A stretch of 64,000 nucleotides of DNA from Vulcanibacillus modesticaldus (GTDB lineage Bacteria; Bacillota; Bacilli; Tepidibacillales; Tepidibacillaceae): contig NZ_MIJF01000024.1 in NCBI RefSeq assembly GCF_001730235.1, positions 1 through 64,000 of the forward strand, read 5' to 3'. The position numbers and the translations under genes were made by a program. Of the stretch, positions 9,411-17,829 are shown in pieces (positions within the stretch are counted from its first letter, which is position 1; the number at the start of each line of letters is the position of its first letter). The notes under the pieces are model-generated. The model saw only the letters and a program-made list of their open reading frames with translations, was not told where the DNA came from and did not search any database.

Positions 9411-10270
9411 TTATGCAATTGATTTTTCAAGTTCGTCAGGGGTTAAAAATCCAATTCTTCCATGGAGGCGATTTCGGTTGCACCACCCTTCTATATATTC
9501 AAATAAAGCAACTTTGGCTTGGTCAAAGCTTAAATATGTTTTTTGATATACTTCTTCTTTTTTTAAAACTGCATGAAAAGACTCGATAGCTGCATTATCA
9601 TAGGGGTTACCTTTTGCGCTATAAGAACGTTTAACCTGATAGTTGTCAGTAGCTTTTAAATATTCTAAACTTTGGTATTAGCTTCCACGATCAGTGTGTA
9701 TAATCACTCCTTTAGGAATCCTTGATTGAACATAGCATTATATAGTGCGTTTGTTACAATAGAGGAATCCATAGATCGACTAAAATAATAACCTACAATT
9801 TTTTGTGAAGCTAAATCCATAATAGAAGCTAAATAACACCAGCCATCTCTTAGGGTATGGATATAGGTAATATCTGCAACCAATTTTTGATTTATGGTCT
9901 TTGCCTTAAAATCTTGTTCTAATAGATTAGGTAAATCTTTTTCTTTAGAGTTTGATTTTTGAGGGAGAAACTTTTATAAACCACAGCAAATAAACCTAAG
10001 TTCTTCATAAGACGTTGAAAACGTTTTAAACTAGGGATTACATCTAATAAATTTTCTTTTTTCATAATTTCACGAATTTTAGGAGTGCCATAACGCCCTT
10101 TAGATTGATCAAAAATACTTTGGATATTCTTTGATAACTCTATTTTCCAATGACCGTTTTGAAGGCTTTGTACGCTTTGAGGCATAAAAAGAACTTCTGG
10201 AGATCCCTAAAGAATTACAAATACTTTTAACCAAAAATTTTTCTTTTAACTTATCTGCTGTCTCGAATAA
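9411..10270 (-). pseudogene. IS3-family transposase OrfB, multiply frameshifted
   Basis: Stitching frames on the minus strand recovers most of an rve-type integrase. The pieces are an N-terminal helix region (ICNSLGISRSSFYASKRTK), KGRYGTPKIREIM, the first catalytic Asp in VADITYIHTLRDGW, the second in VIIHTDRGS, the Glu region (GNPYDNAAIESFHAVLKKEE) and the C-terminal RNRLHGRIGFLTPDELEK. At least three frame changes (near 10120, 9960 and 9710) and an in-frame TAA after HTDRGS destroy it. All three catalytic residues can still be found, so decay is fairly recent. Confidence 0.85.
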
Positions 10271-10281
10271 GCTGGATTTAC

Positions 10282-10581
10282 TTACTTTTTGGCTAATATG
10301 GCCATAGCCTTTTTTAATATTTCATTTTCCTCCCGGAGTCTTGCCATTTCTTTTTGAAATGCTTTGATTTCCTGTGGAGTTATTGATTCATCAGTATCAA
10401 CTTGAACAGGTGTACGTTGCTTAACCCACCTTTGGATTGTACCAGCAGGGATGCCATATTCGCCTTCGAGACTTGCGTAAGTGCGTTTTGTTGTATTGTA
10501 TAGGTCGACAATCATCTGTTTAAATTCTTGATTGTATCTATTACCTTTGCTGTTTTTCAAACTAGACACGTCCTTCTGCAA
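10282..10581 (-). CDS. IS3-family transposase OrfA (HTH subunit)
   Basis: This 99-residue protein has an N-terminal helix-turn-helix (YNQEFKQMIVDLYNTTKRTY, then YGIPAGTIQRWVKQ) and a C-terminal leucine-zipper-like helix (ITPQEIKAFQKEMARLREEN). OrfA proteins bind the IS ends, and a full transposase is made by frameshifting into orfB. The frame is intact, but its orfB partner is broken, so OrfA alone should be non-functional or at most repress. Confidence 0.88.
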   Translation of the reverse strand: MQKDVSSLKNSKGNRYNQEFKQMIVDLYNTTKRTYASLEGEYGIPAGTIQRWVKQRTPVQVDTDESITPQEIKAFQKEMARLREENEILKKAMAILAKK

Positions 10582-10717
10582 GTCATATACTCATTGATAA
10601 TCAATACACTTCACTATTAAATATTGGTAATATGACTCTTCAAGCCATTGAAGATTAATTGAAACATTCAGTATAAGAGTTAACTTTTTTTGTGTCCAAG
10701 ATATTAACTCAAATCCA

Positions 10718-11023
10718 CTACTTATCAAAAGCCTTTGTTACTTTATAATTTATAAAAACAAATAAAAATATAACCACTATTGCGACCGTATTTATGGTAG
10801 TAAATACAAGTTTGTATATGATTATTAATCCGATAGCCCCAAGTCCAACAACTAGTACTCCCTTGTACTTCTTACTAGAGTTATAAAAATACTGTGTAAC
10901 AGATAGTGTAATCATAAAAATTATACTGGAAAAAAATGATACTAATAAATTAATTTTAGCATTAATAATTAAAAAAAATATAAGCCCAAATAATAAATCT
11001 ATAGAAACTTTTAATATTTTCAT
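10718..11023 (-). CDS. Small membrane protein, unknown function
   Basis: I do not recognise a family. The 101-residue product from ATG 11023, chosen because GGGGGAA lies 6 bases upstream, has about four closely spaced hydrophobic segments (FGLIFFLII, LLVSFFSSIIFMITL, GVLVVGLGAIGLIIIY, VAIVVIFLFVFI) and short basic ends. A start ten codons upstream exists without a comparable ribosome site. It lies alone between IS3 and IS21 remnants, 10 bases from the IS3 end, and may be cargo or a survivor of deletion. Confidence 0.5.
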   Translation of the reverse strand: MKILKVSIDLLFGLIFFLIINAKINLLVSFFSSIIFMITLSVTQYFYNSSKKYKGVLVVGLGAIGLIIIYKLVFTTINTVAIVVIFLFVFINYKVTKAFDK

Positions 11024-11125
11024 ATACTTCCCCCTAACACATGGAAAAATCATTACAAATACACTTAAACTTTATTTTCCAATGACAAGTGTAACTGTCA
11101 AGAAAAATTGAACACTTTTTGCTAA

Positions 11126-11768
11126 TTAATTTTGAACACTTTCATGTCCAAAAATGGTAATTCTATGCCGCATTCTGTAGCTGTCACTATTTAAACGAAC
11201 TACTTCAGCTCGATGTATCAGACGATCTAATATAGCAGTAGTGATTGCTGGGACCCCTAATAGTTATCCCCATTTATCTGGTTCTTTATCATATAGATCA
11301 TTTATCAAAAATAATATAGATTTGCTTCATTTTGATTCATAGCCATAAACATCAGATCATCAATGATGACTAAATAGGAATCCCGTACTCTTTTCATTCT
11401 TGTTTGGACCCTACGAGAAATGTCTTCTGTCTTGAGTAAATGTATGAGCTCGCCCATAGAGACAAACGACACTTCGTAACCTTTTTTTTACAGCATCCAT
11501 ACCTAGTACTACTGTCAAGTGGGTTTTACCCACACCTAGCGGACCAAGTAAGATTAGGTTGAATAATTGATCTAGCCATGCAAATTCTTTTAGTTGATTT
11601 AATTGTTTTTTGCTTAGTGATTGCTGTTCTTTAAGATCAAATTCATCTAATGTTTTGTTGTATGGGAATGGTGCCCATTTAATTCTTTTCTCAAATTGTT
11701 TTCTTCCCTTCGTTTTTGTTCGTAACTAAGCAGTTGACTGAGTCTTTTGCAAAATAACGTTTTTCCAT
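11126..11768 (-). pseudogene. IS21-family helper ATPase IstB, decayed
   Basis: Minus-strand frames give pieces of an IstB/DnaC-like ATPase: QFEKRIKWAPFPYNKTLDEF, a Walker A GPLGVGKTH, then after a frameshift in an A-run GYEVSFVSMGELIHLLKTED, a Walker B-like VIIDDLMFM, NQNEANLYYF, and the tail [18 protein letters not shown] to [14 protein letters not shown]. There are at least two frameshifts, two stops and a small internal deletion before the EPDKWG segment. No istA is present, so only a relic of the element remains. Confidence 0.85.
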
Positions 11769-11946
11769 AAAAAAGATAAACTAACCCTATTGAAAAGTTG
11801 GTGATTTTTTTACCCCTCCATCTAGCTAATATCTATTAATTTAACATAGATTGTAGATTTATTGGTAAATAAGTATTCAATCTTATCTAGCGGAAACTGT
11901 CCATTTTAGTTTAGCATTCACAACTAGATTGTCAAAGTAATATAAC

Positions 11947-11990
11947 TATCCTCCTCAGTAATATATAACTACACTTTACTAAGGAGGATA
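11947..11990. repeat. Near-perfect 15-bp inverted repeat
   Basis: TATCCTCCTCAGTAA (11947-11961) pairs with TTACTAAGGAGGATA (11976-11990) with one mismatch and a 14-base loop. It starts 14 bases past the stop of the secreted-protein gene at 12004. It could be that gene's terminator or mRNA stabiliser, although no T-run follows on the minus strand. Confidence 0.55.
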
Positions 11991-12003
11991 AATCACTTAT
12001 AAA

Positions 12004-12648
12004 TCAGTCTGATAAAGTGGTTTCCATACCCGATTCCCAATATTGAACTTCAATTGGATTATTGAAATTTGAATCTTCATAACGTATCATAACGTCATAT
12101 ACAATATAGGCGCCCCAATAATCAGACCATTGTTTATATTGATAATACTCTATATAAGTAGGATCAATACCCGCATCTAAAAGTAAATCATATATAACTG
12201 CGGCAGAGGCTGCAGCAAAACTTCCTTTCCAAGTAGCTTCTGCAATATATTCCAATGTTTGCGCTTTTTTTAGATATCCTCCCAATTTAGCCCATGACAT
12301 ATTAAAAACTGTACCAGCAATAACACTTACTACAACATTTAAATCTTCATTTGTGATTTCTCTAAATACAGAATCTGTTATTCTGATTGCACTACCATCT
12401 ATCACTACGGCATTTATTGAAAATTCATTTTCCACGTCATTTGCATCTGCTACACCTTCCTTAGATAAATTCAAGAAAAAATCTATACTCTTACTCGATC
12501 TAATAAAATTTCCGTCTTTATCAATGAAAAATACTTTTGCATTATTTTTCTTGATTATTAAATGTGGATTTTTTGCTAAAACATTGTTTGATAAGGTAAA
12601 AATTAAAGAAAACAAAAGTAAAATAGAAACAACTTTTTTCAATCTCAT
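12004..12648 (-). CDS. Secreted protein of unknown function
   Basis: I cannot assign a family with confidence. The 214-residue protein starts with a clear Sec signal peptide (MRLKKVVSILLLFSLIFTLS, cleavage probably after NNVLA). A mature domain includes a hydrophobic, Ala-rich helix (GSFAAASAAVIYDLLLDAGI) and an aromatic C-terminus (YIEYYQYKQWSDYWGAYIVY). The hydrophobic helix in an exported protein would fit a secreted antimicrobial or toxin-like protein, but that is inference. It lies downstream of a broken subtilase gene on the same strand, an arrangement compatible with co-regulated exoproteins. Confidence 0.6.
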   Translation of the reverse strand: MRLKKVVSILLLFSLIFTLSNNVLAKNPHLIIKKNNAKVFFIDKDGNFIRSSKSIDFFLNLSKEGVADANDVENEFSINAVVIDGSAIRITDSVFREITNEDLNVVVSVIAGTVFNMSWAKLGGYLKKAQTLEYIAEATWKGSFAAASAAVIYDLLLDAGIDPTYIEYYQYKQWSDYWGAYIVYDVMIRYEDSNFNNPIEVQYWESGMETTLSD

Positions 12649-12722
12649 AAATAATCACTCCATAAATTTATTTTTATTCAAAAAAATATATTTGATCTAT
12701 TTTATACTTTTAAATCCATCCA

Positions 12723-13547
12723 CTAACCATTACCATACTCAAACGAATCTCCTAAATATATTGTCAATTCATTTAATAGATTCCTTAACTGAACATTAGA
12801 AAGGCTTGGTTTAGCTTCCCATACAAGAGCTGCTACACCTGCAATATGTGGGGATGCCATGGATGTTCCGTAAAATGAAGCATAACTGTTATTTGGCACT
12901 GTGCTTAGAACCTCTACACCAGGTTCAACTAATTCTAGTTGTCTTCCAACACTAGAAAAACTAGCACGATTATTGTTTTGATCAGGCTGCTGGATAAGTA
13001 ATCGTTCCTTTTTTTGCATAGCCATTATTACCCGCTGATGCGACTAGTAGAATACCAGATTGATAGGCTTTGTCTACTGCTCTTTTTATAGTTTTAGATT
13101 TGATAGTGCCACCTAAGCTCATATTGATAATGTTCGTATTGTGTTTAAGTCTTCATGTGTATAGTCTATTCCTGTATCTATTATTCCTATTTTAATTCCC
13201 TGTCCTGTATAACCTAAATCATGCGCATCTGTAGCTTTAACATGGGTTACTCCCCAAGGAGTCACTTGACTTGTTGCATGAGCTATGGCATCTTTTCAAT
13301 ATAAGCTATATTAGGATTCTTAGTTAATTCAGTTACAGCTTTTTCCGATAATTTTGCTACTATAACTGGAAAATGTTTATATTGCCTATTGATTTCCCCG
13401 CCATGATTCTTTATAATATTCTTATTGACTTTAGATTTGAATGCTATAAAGTAAGTGTTCCCAGCACTATTTGGTGGGGATTTTTCTTGGGCAAAAGATG
13501 TTGTGACTAATGATAGTATCAGCAATAATGAAGTCAATTCGTTTCAC
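12723..13547 (-). pseudogene. Subtilisin-like serine protease (S8), broken
   Basis: Remains of a secreted subtilase. They are a signal-peptide core (TSLLLILSLVTTSFAQ), an I9 propeptide (GNTYFIAFKSKVNKNIIKNH to NPNIAYIEK), the catalytic-Asp block (KIGIIDTGIDYTHEDLN), an Asn-region fragment (INMSLGGTIKSK) and the catalytic-Ser block GTSMASPHIAGVAAL. The HGTHVAG block with the catalytic His is missing. The frame breaks near 13290, 13145 and 13025, and at the start too, because the GTG after AGGAGGTG (13547) is out of frame with the signal peptide. No active enzyme is expected. A paralogous remnant lies at 23262-23578. Confidence 0.88.
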
Positions 13548-13725
13548 TTCTATTTCACCTCCTCTCCAAAATACTTCTCTTTTTAATCTCTGCTTTTTCC
13601 ATTTATGTTCTCTTCACAATGAATTATATTCGATAATCTCTTTGCTGTAAATTGGGAAAATTGGTAGATCATACCTTGGATAATTCAACCTTTTTAAGGT
13701 GAATTTGCGCAACTTTTTTGAAAGA
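13144..13725 (-). repeat. Long direct repeat, copy 1 (protease 5' part plus upstream region)
   Basis: This stretch is highly similar to 23262-23745 in the same orientation. It covers the propeptide, the Asp block and about 160 bases of upstream DNA containing the palindrome TTGCGCAA (13705-13712). Copy 2 lacks about 105 bases over the signal peptide and ribosome site. Beyond the repeat, 13789-13805 matches the 3' end of the HTH-TPR regulator gene (25062-25078) over 17 bases, so a regulator probably once stood here too. Confidence 0.8.
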
Positions 13726-13921
13726 TTTTTTATTGAAATTAACTATTTTTATGATATATTTGGCATAATAGGTATTTTCTACTATTGTAAAAAATCCAGT
13801 CAATACTATTAAGTTGTCTATTGTTTTGTTAGCATAGGTAACAGAGATACATTTTTAAAATGTTATGCTTATTTTCCAATTTCACCCTAATTCCCCCGAG
13901 AAATTATATCGATAAAAAGTT

Positions 13922-13952
13922 GTATTTTGTATAAGTGCTTTTTTTGGATATA
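13922..13952 (+). repeat. Dispersed intergenic repeat, copy D
   Basis: GTATTTTGTATAAGTGC then TTTTTTTGGATATA lies directly outside the terminator of the aminopropyltransferase-like gene. Its start is identical to copy E (39665) over 12 bases, and its right flank matches copy C. Confidence 0.55.
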
Positions 13953-13979
13953 AAAAAAAGAAGCCACATATGTGACTTC
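13952..13979 (-). terminator. Terminator of the PspA/DUF350/aminopropyltransferase cluster
   Basis: On the minus strand a GAAGTCACAT/ATGTGGCTTC stem (13960-13979) is followed by a run of eight T residues. It lies 18 bases after the stop at 13998. Confidence 0.88.
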
Positions 13980-13997
13980 ATAAACCAAATTAAGATG

Positions 13998-15524
13998 TTA
14001 ATAATAATTTTTCCACGCTTTCTGATATAAATCGATAAGGATCGGATGATTTAAAGTATTTATTTTTAAATTAGGTAAATCTCCTTCATCTTTTCCAAAG
14101 TGAAACAAACTCGGAATCAAATCATCAGATAAATATTTAGTTTCAATATTAAGTTTAATCTTATCAATATTTGGTTTTTCTCTACCAGCTAAAATGAATC
14201 CCCAATTACCAAAGGATGGAATCTCAACATGATAATTCAAAACTTTTAGTCCCGTCGCTTCAACAGTCTTGCTTATCGTCCAATAAACTTCCCTTGCAAA
14301 TAGAGGACTGGTAGCTTGAACGCTGATAGCACCATCAGGGGATAAGTGGTTTCTTAATTGGGTATAAAAGGTACGAGTATATAACTTGTTTAAACTCTCA
14401 TTGTTTGGATCGGGTAAATCGACAATTATAACATCATAAATGTTTTCTTGATTCTCTTGCAGAAATTTAAGAGCATCTTGATAGTAAAACTTTACCTTTT
14501 CACTTTCTAACGAACCTTTATTTAGCTTTTTTATTAAGGGGTCAGTTTTACTAAACTCGATCAACTCGCGGTCTAGATCAACTATTGATATCCGTTTAAC
14601 GTCATCATATTTTAGAATTTCACGTAATGCTAATCCATCTCCGCCACCAAGTATTAGGATATTGTCTCTCTTTTTAGCTACATTCATCGGAAGATGAACA
14701 AGTGCTTCATGGTATCGATATTCATCAGTAGATGAAAATTGGATGTTACCGTCGATAAAAAGACGAATATCATCCTTCTGTCTAGTAACTATGATTCTTT
14801 GATAAGGTGTCTCAAAAGCCCTTACAACAGGATCACGATAAAGTTTTTGCTCAAAATTAAACCAAATTTCATTCCCAAAGATGAATCCTAATCCTAAAAT
14901 AAATAACAAGAAAATCCCAATGAATATCAGTTTCTTTGGTGACTTGATCTCCTTTTGAAAAGAAATTGTAATCACAATACCGATCAAAATATTAAAAATA
15001 GCAATTAAAAACCCAGTTTTAACAAATTCTAAATATGGTCTTAATAGAAGAACAAAGGCAACTGTTCCTATCAAGCTACCAATATAATCAAAAAATAAAA
15101 CTCTAGCAGTACTTTTATTTAACTTCGAGCCTAATTCTGAGGCTTTCCTAATCAAGATCGGCATCTCTAAACCCGTCAAACCACCCACTACTGTAATGAC
15201 AAAATATAAAAAGATTGCATCAACACCATCACCAACATAGGCAGTAATACCAAATAAAATAAGAATCGAAAAACCACCTATAGTTCCTATCAAATATTCC
15301 ACAATTACAAAAACCTGGACTAACTTATCATTTATCTTTTCACTAAGATAAGCCCCTATGCCCATTCCAGTTAAAAATAAACCAATGGTGATAGAGTATT
15401 GTTTTACCCCATCACCTAAAATATAACTTCCAACCGCTCCAAATAATACTTCAAAAATAATGCCACAAATAGAGACGATAGCACTAGCCCAATATAATTT
15501 TTTAATCTGATCCATCAATTCCAC
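13998..15524 (-). CDS. Membrane-anchored polyamine aminopropyltransferase-like protein
   Basis: The 508-residue protein joins an N-terminal membrane domain of about seven helices (residues 10-215) to a spermidine-synthase fold. The catalytic part keeps YHEA (271-274), the cofactor loop GGGDG (293-297), VDLDRE (315-320), YQDAL (348-352) and VDLPDP (368-373). Soluble SpeE moves aminopropyl groups from decarboxylated S-adenosylmethionine to polyamines, and the acceptor of membrane versions is unsettled. It is the last gene of a five-gene cluster with PspA and DUF350, 18 bases after the DUF350 gene, so a membrane-surface polyamine or cationic target is plausible. Confidence 0.85.
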   Translation of the reverse strand: MELMDQIKKLYWASAIVSICGIIFEVLFGAVGSYILGDGVKQYSITIGLFLTGMGIGAYLSEKINDKLVQVFVIVEYLIGTIGGFSILILFGITAYVGDGVDAIFLYFVITVVGGLTGLEMPILIRKASELGSKLNKSTARVLFFDYIGSLIGTVAFVLLLRPYLEFVKTGFLIAIFNILIGIVITISFQKEIKSPKKLIFIGIFLLFILGLGFIFGNEIWFNFEQKLYRDPVVRAFETPYQRIIVTRQKDDIRLFIDGNIQFSSTDEYRYHEALVHLPMNVAKKRDNILILGGGDGLALREILKYDDVKRISIVDLDRELIEFSKTDPLIKKLNKGSLESEKVKFYYQDALKFLQENQENIYDVIIVDLPDPNNESLNKLYTRTFYTQLRNHLSPDGAISVQATSPLFAREVYWTISKTVEATGLKVLNYHVEIPSFGNWGFILAGREKPNIDKIKLNIETKYLSDDLIPSLFHFGKDEGDLPNLKINTLNHPILIDLYQKAWKNYY

Positions 15525-15541
15525 CTATTTTTCTACAAAAA

Positions 15542-15955
15542 TTAAGTAATACTAGCTCCTACAACAAGTGCAATCCCTATAGAAATTAGAAAAGACAATA
15601 GCCCAACCGCTCGATTATCTTTTTCAATCTCTTCATCAACTTTAAACTGTGGGGTGAAAAATTCAAATAAATAATAAGCTATCAACTGTAATCCAAATCC
15701 AAAAGCCCCCCAAATAAAAGCACTCCAAAGAGAATCATTATGGTAAATTGAAAATGCTAGTATGATTGCGACAGCAACAATTTTACCACCCGTAGCAAGC
15801 GCAACAGATATATTGCCGTTCTTTATTTCCTGCCAATCATTATATTTAGTTACAACTTCAAAAATAGCTAGAAAAATAACGATTGATAATACCGCTAAAA
15901 CAAAATAAGCACCTGTTAAAACGTAGATATTATCCCAAATTGACACTTCTATCAC
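15542..15955 (-). CDS. DUF350 family membrane protein (YjfL-like)
   Basis: This 137-residue protein has four predicted membrane helices, with repeated hydrophobic pairs around a central acidic/basic loop (FFTPQFKVDEEIEKDNR, residues 97-113). It fits DUF350, a small integral membrane family of unknown activity that is repeatedly encoded beside PspA-like and spermidine-synthase-like or ATP-grasp proteins (compare E. coli yjfJ-yjfL). Gaps to its neighbours are 18 and 14 bases, so it is in the same operon. Confidence 0.82.
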   Translation of the reverse strand: MIEVSIWDNIYVLTGAYFVLAVLSIVIFLAIFEVVTKYNDWQEIKNGNISVALATGGKIVAVAIILAFSIYHNDSLWSAFIWGAFGFGLQLIAYYLFEFFTPQFKVDEEIEKDNRAVGLLSFLISIGIALVVGASIT

Positions 15956-15969
15956 CTCTTTATTAGTTA

Positions 15970-16518
15970 TTATTTTCCAGCACTTGGCCCGCCACCTCGT
16001 ATTGTTGTATTACCTGATGAGCCAATGCGAATAGAACCAGTTTTGCCTGTTCCTCTATAGGGAGTATATCCTTTCGGACCAATATATCCTCGATATTTTC
16101 TCTTATAGCTTACTTCAAAGATATCTTCGACTATATTAGCAATTAAATAAGCTTCAAATAAACTAAGATCATAATTATCTTTGACAAATTGTCGGTCAGC
16201 AACTTCAATTAACACATCGTCTGGTTCTTCAATATCCTGCATCACAGTAACAAGATAATCATTATAAATCAAAAACATCCTTTCAGGATCTTCCATGCTT
16301 TTTTGTAATGGAGGATACTGCGATGCAATCGTATTAGCAGTTTCAATAACGGTTTGATTCTGTGCCCGATAAATATTAGCAAAATCATTTCCAAATTGAC
16401 TTGGAACGACATTTTCAAGTGGATACTTATTAGAGATCGCACTAGAAACATTGCCACACCCTGTTAGCAGAAGTGTGGCAAAGGAAACTATGAGTAAGAT
16501 TAATAACCTTTTTTTCAA
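15970..16518 (-). CDS. DUF4247 family lipoprotein
   Basis: This 182-residue protein has a lipoprotein signal peptide (MKKRLLILLIVSFATLLLTG) with Cys21 in the lipobox LTGC. The globular part ends in a Gly/Ser-rich tail (SSGNTTIRGGGPSAGK), as in DUF4247 proteins of Bacillales. It should sit on the outer face of the cytoplasmic membrane. Function is unknown. It lies between pspA and the DUF350 gene with gaps of 33 and 14 bases, suggesting an external partner of the cluster's membrane components. Confidence 0.8.
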   Translation of the reverse strand: MKKRLLILLIVSFATLLLTGCGNVSSAISNKYPLENVVPSQFGNDFANIYRAQNQTVIETANTIASQYPPLQKSMEDPERMFLIYNDYLVTVMQDIEEPDDVLIEVADRQFVKDNYDLSLFEAYLIANIVEDIFEVSYKRKYRGYIGPKGYTPYRGTGKTGSIRIGSSGNTTIRGGGPSAGK

Positions 16519-16551
16519 ACCCTCACCACCTATCCCGCTAATTAAAACTCA

Positions 16552-17226
16552 TTATTCATCCTTTTTACCTAGTTTTTCCTTAAGTTTTGCTAACTCATCT
16601 TCAACACTTGAATCTTCTAAAGCAGCAAGTTCATCATCTAATGTGGAATTCATCTTTTTTAACTCCATACTGGCTTCGGCTTCTGCTTCTAATTCAAGAA
16701 CTTTTTCAGACATCCTTTCAAATCCTTTAGCAGCATTATCTGTTCCAAAATTACTCATAGTCTTGTTAATCTTCTTTTGAGCTTTAGCAGCCTCAGCACG
16801 AGCAACTAAGGTTGCCTTTTTATTCTTCATATTTTCAAATTCGTCTTTCATTTCTCTAAGTTGCTTGCGCAATTGATCAGCATTAGACTTTGCATTCTCA
16901 TATTGTACTTTGAAATCATCAACTTTCTCTTGATGTACTTTTTTATCAATTAAAGCCTTTCTAGCCAATTCTTCATTGCCAGCCTCTAGCGCTTTCATCG
17001 CCTGTTGCTCTCTTTTTTCAACCATCTCCTGTGCTTCTTCTAACTGCTGTTTAAATTTCTTTTCAATGGCAATTTGCTTAGCAACAGCAACTTCAGCTTC
17101 AGCTATATCTTGTTCTAATTCTCTTAAATATTGGTTTAACATTTTTATTGGGTCTTCAGCCTTATCCAATAATTCATTTAAACTTGCCTTTGTTAAATCA
17201 CTTAGTCTTTTAAATAAACTCATCAT
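16552..17226 (-). CDS. pspA: PspA/IM30 family membrane-maintenance protein
   Basis: This 224-residue protein is almost wholly helical, with a long coiled coil (residues about 25-145) and the typical N-terminus (SLFKRLSDLTKASLNELLDK, then AEDPIKMLNQYLRELEQDI). PspA/Vipp1/ESCRT-III-like proteins polymerise on stressed membranes. The tail is acidic and charged. It is encoded between the DUF4178 and DUF4247 genes. A LiaH-type role in envelope stress is the family expectation, but there is no adjacent liaRS here. Confidence 0.92.
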   Translation of the reverse strand: MMSLFKRLSDLTKASLNELLDKAEDPIKMLNQYLRELEQDIAEAEVAVAKQIAIEKKFKQQLEEAQEMVEKREQQAMKALEAGNEELARKALIDKKVHQEKVDDFKVQYENAKSNADQLRKQLREMKDEFENMKNKKATLVARAEAAKAQKKINKTMSNFGTDNAAKGFERMSEKVLELEAEAEASMELKKMNSTLDDELAALEDSSVEDELAKLKEKLGKKDE

Positions 17227-17262
17227 TTTATCCTCCTTTTATATTCTTTAAATCTATTGTTT

Positions 17263-17769
17263 TTAGCTACCTGCTAACCAACTAATTTCTTTTAAACTAA
17301 TCGGATAACCGTAACTTATCTCTAAATCACTACCCCACTTTTCTACCGATAAATAGTGTTCTTCGTCATCAGATTCAAAATCCCAATATTCCACCTGTTG
17401 CCCTACGACAGCACCTGCCTGACCAACAACTTCAGTAATTCTCGCAAAGCCATGTTCTTCAAGGTAATAGCGAATACCATTGATATCAAGTCGATCCTTT
17501 ACATCTGTTATTTGGGTAGGTATTCTTTCGTATATCCCTAATTCTAGTTCATCGTCTTGTTCAACTGCCAACCAAATATTCTTTTTATCTCCTTTTAGAT
17601 GATAGGCAATCCACTTATATCCAGAATCCGAATATCCTAATTTACCGATAACTAAATAATCTTCTAAGTCATAGGTTACAATATCGTTGATTTGTAAACT
17701 AAAGACATCCCTCCTTGGTTGAACTGTCTTCTTTTCTTTTTTTTTAAAGAAAATATCAAATAAACCCAA
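17263..17769 (-). CDS. DUF4178 domain protein
   Basis: This 168-residue soluble protein, with start MGLFDIFFKKKEKK, belongs by pattern to DUF4178 (beta-rich, with IGKLGYSDSGYKWIAYHLKG and YWDFESDDEEHYLSVEKWGS). TTG 17769 is preferred because GAGGGGTGA lies 6 bases upstream. A longer frame opens at 17823 without such a site. DUF4178 genes commonly accompany PspA, DUF350 and DUF4247 genes, as here. It is the first gene of the cluster and starts about 60 bases after the mutS2 stop, so read-through from mutS2 is possible. Biochemical role unknown. Confidence 0.8.
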   Translation of the reverse strand: MGLFDIFFKKKEKKTVQPRRDVFSLQINDIVTYDLEDYLVIGKLGYSDSGYKWIAYHLKGDKKNIWLAVEQDDELELGIYERIPTQITDVKDRLDINGIRYYLEEHGFARITEVVGQAGAVVGQQVEYWDFESDDEEHYLSVEKWGSDLEISYGYPISLKEISWLAGS

Positions 17770-17829
17770 CCTAATCACCCCTCTTATTTGTATTCTTACG
17801 TTCTTAAATCTGGAAGGTTTCAATAATTT

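Larger units (their letters stand above)
9379..10708 (-). mobile_element. Decayed IS3-family insertion sequence
   Basis: Imperfect inverted repeats bound the element: the left GTCAATATTTTAGACACAAA (9379 on) and its partner at 10683-10708. Between them are an apparently intact orfA and an orfB broken by several frameshifts. About 1.33 kb is a normal IS3 size. No clear 3-4 bp target duplication could be read, so the exact ends are approximate. It should be inactive without a helper. Confidence 0.8.

Noticed and set aside
10718-11790. Possible toxin-antitoxin or defence locus next to the IS elements
   Set aside because: The only intact frame is a small unrecognised membrane protein. The rest resolves into IstB fragments, with no nuclease, kinase or antitoxin-like motif.
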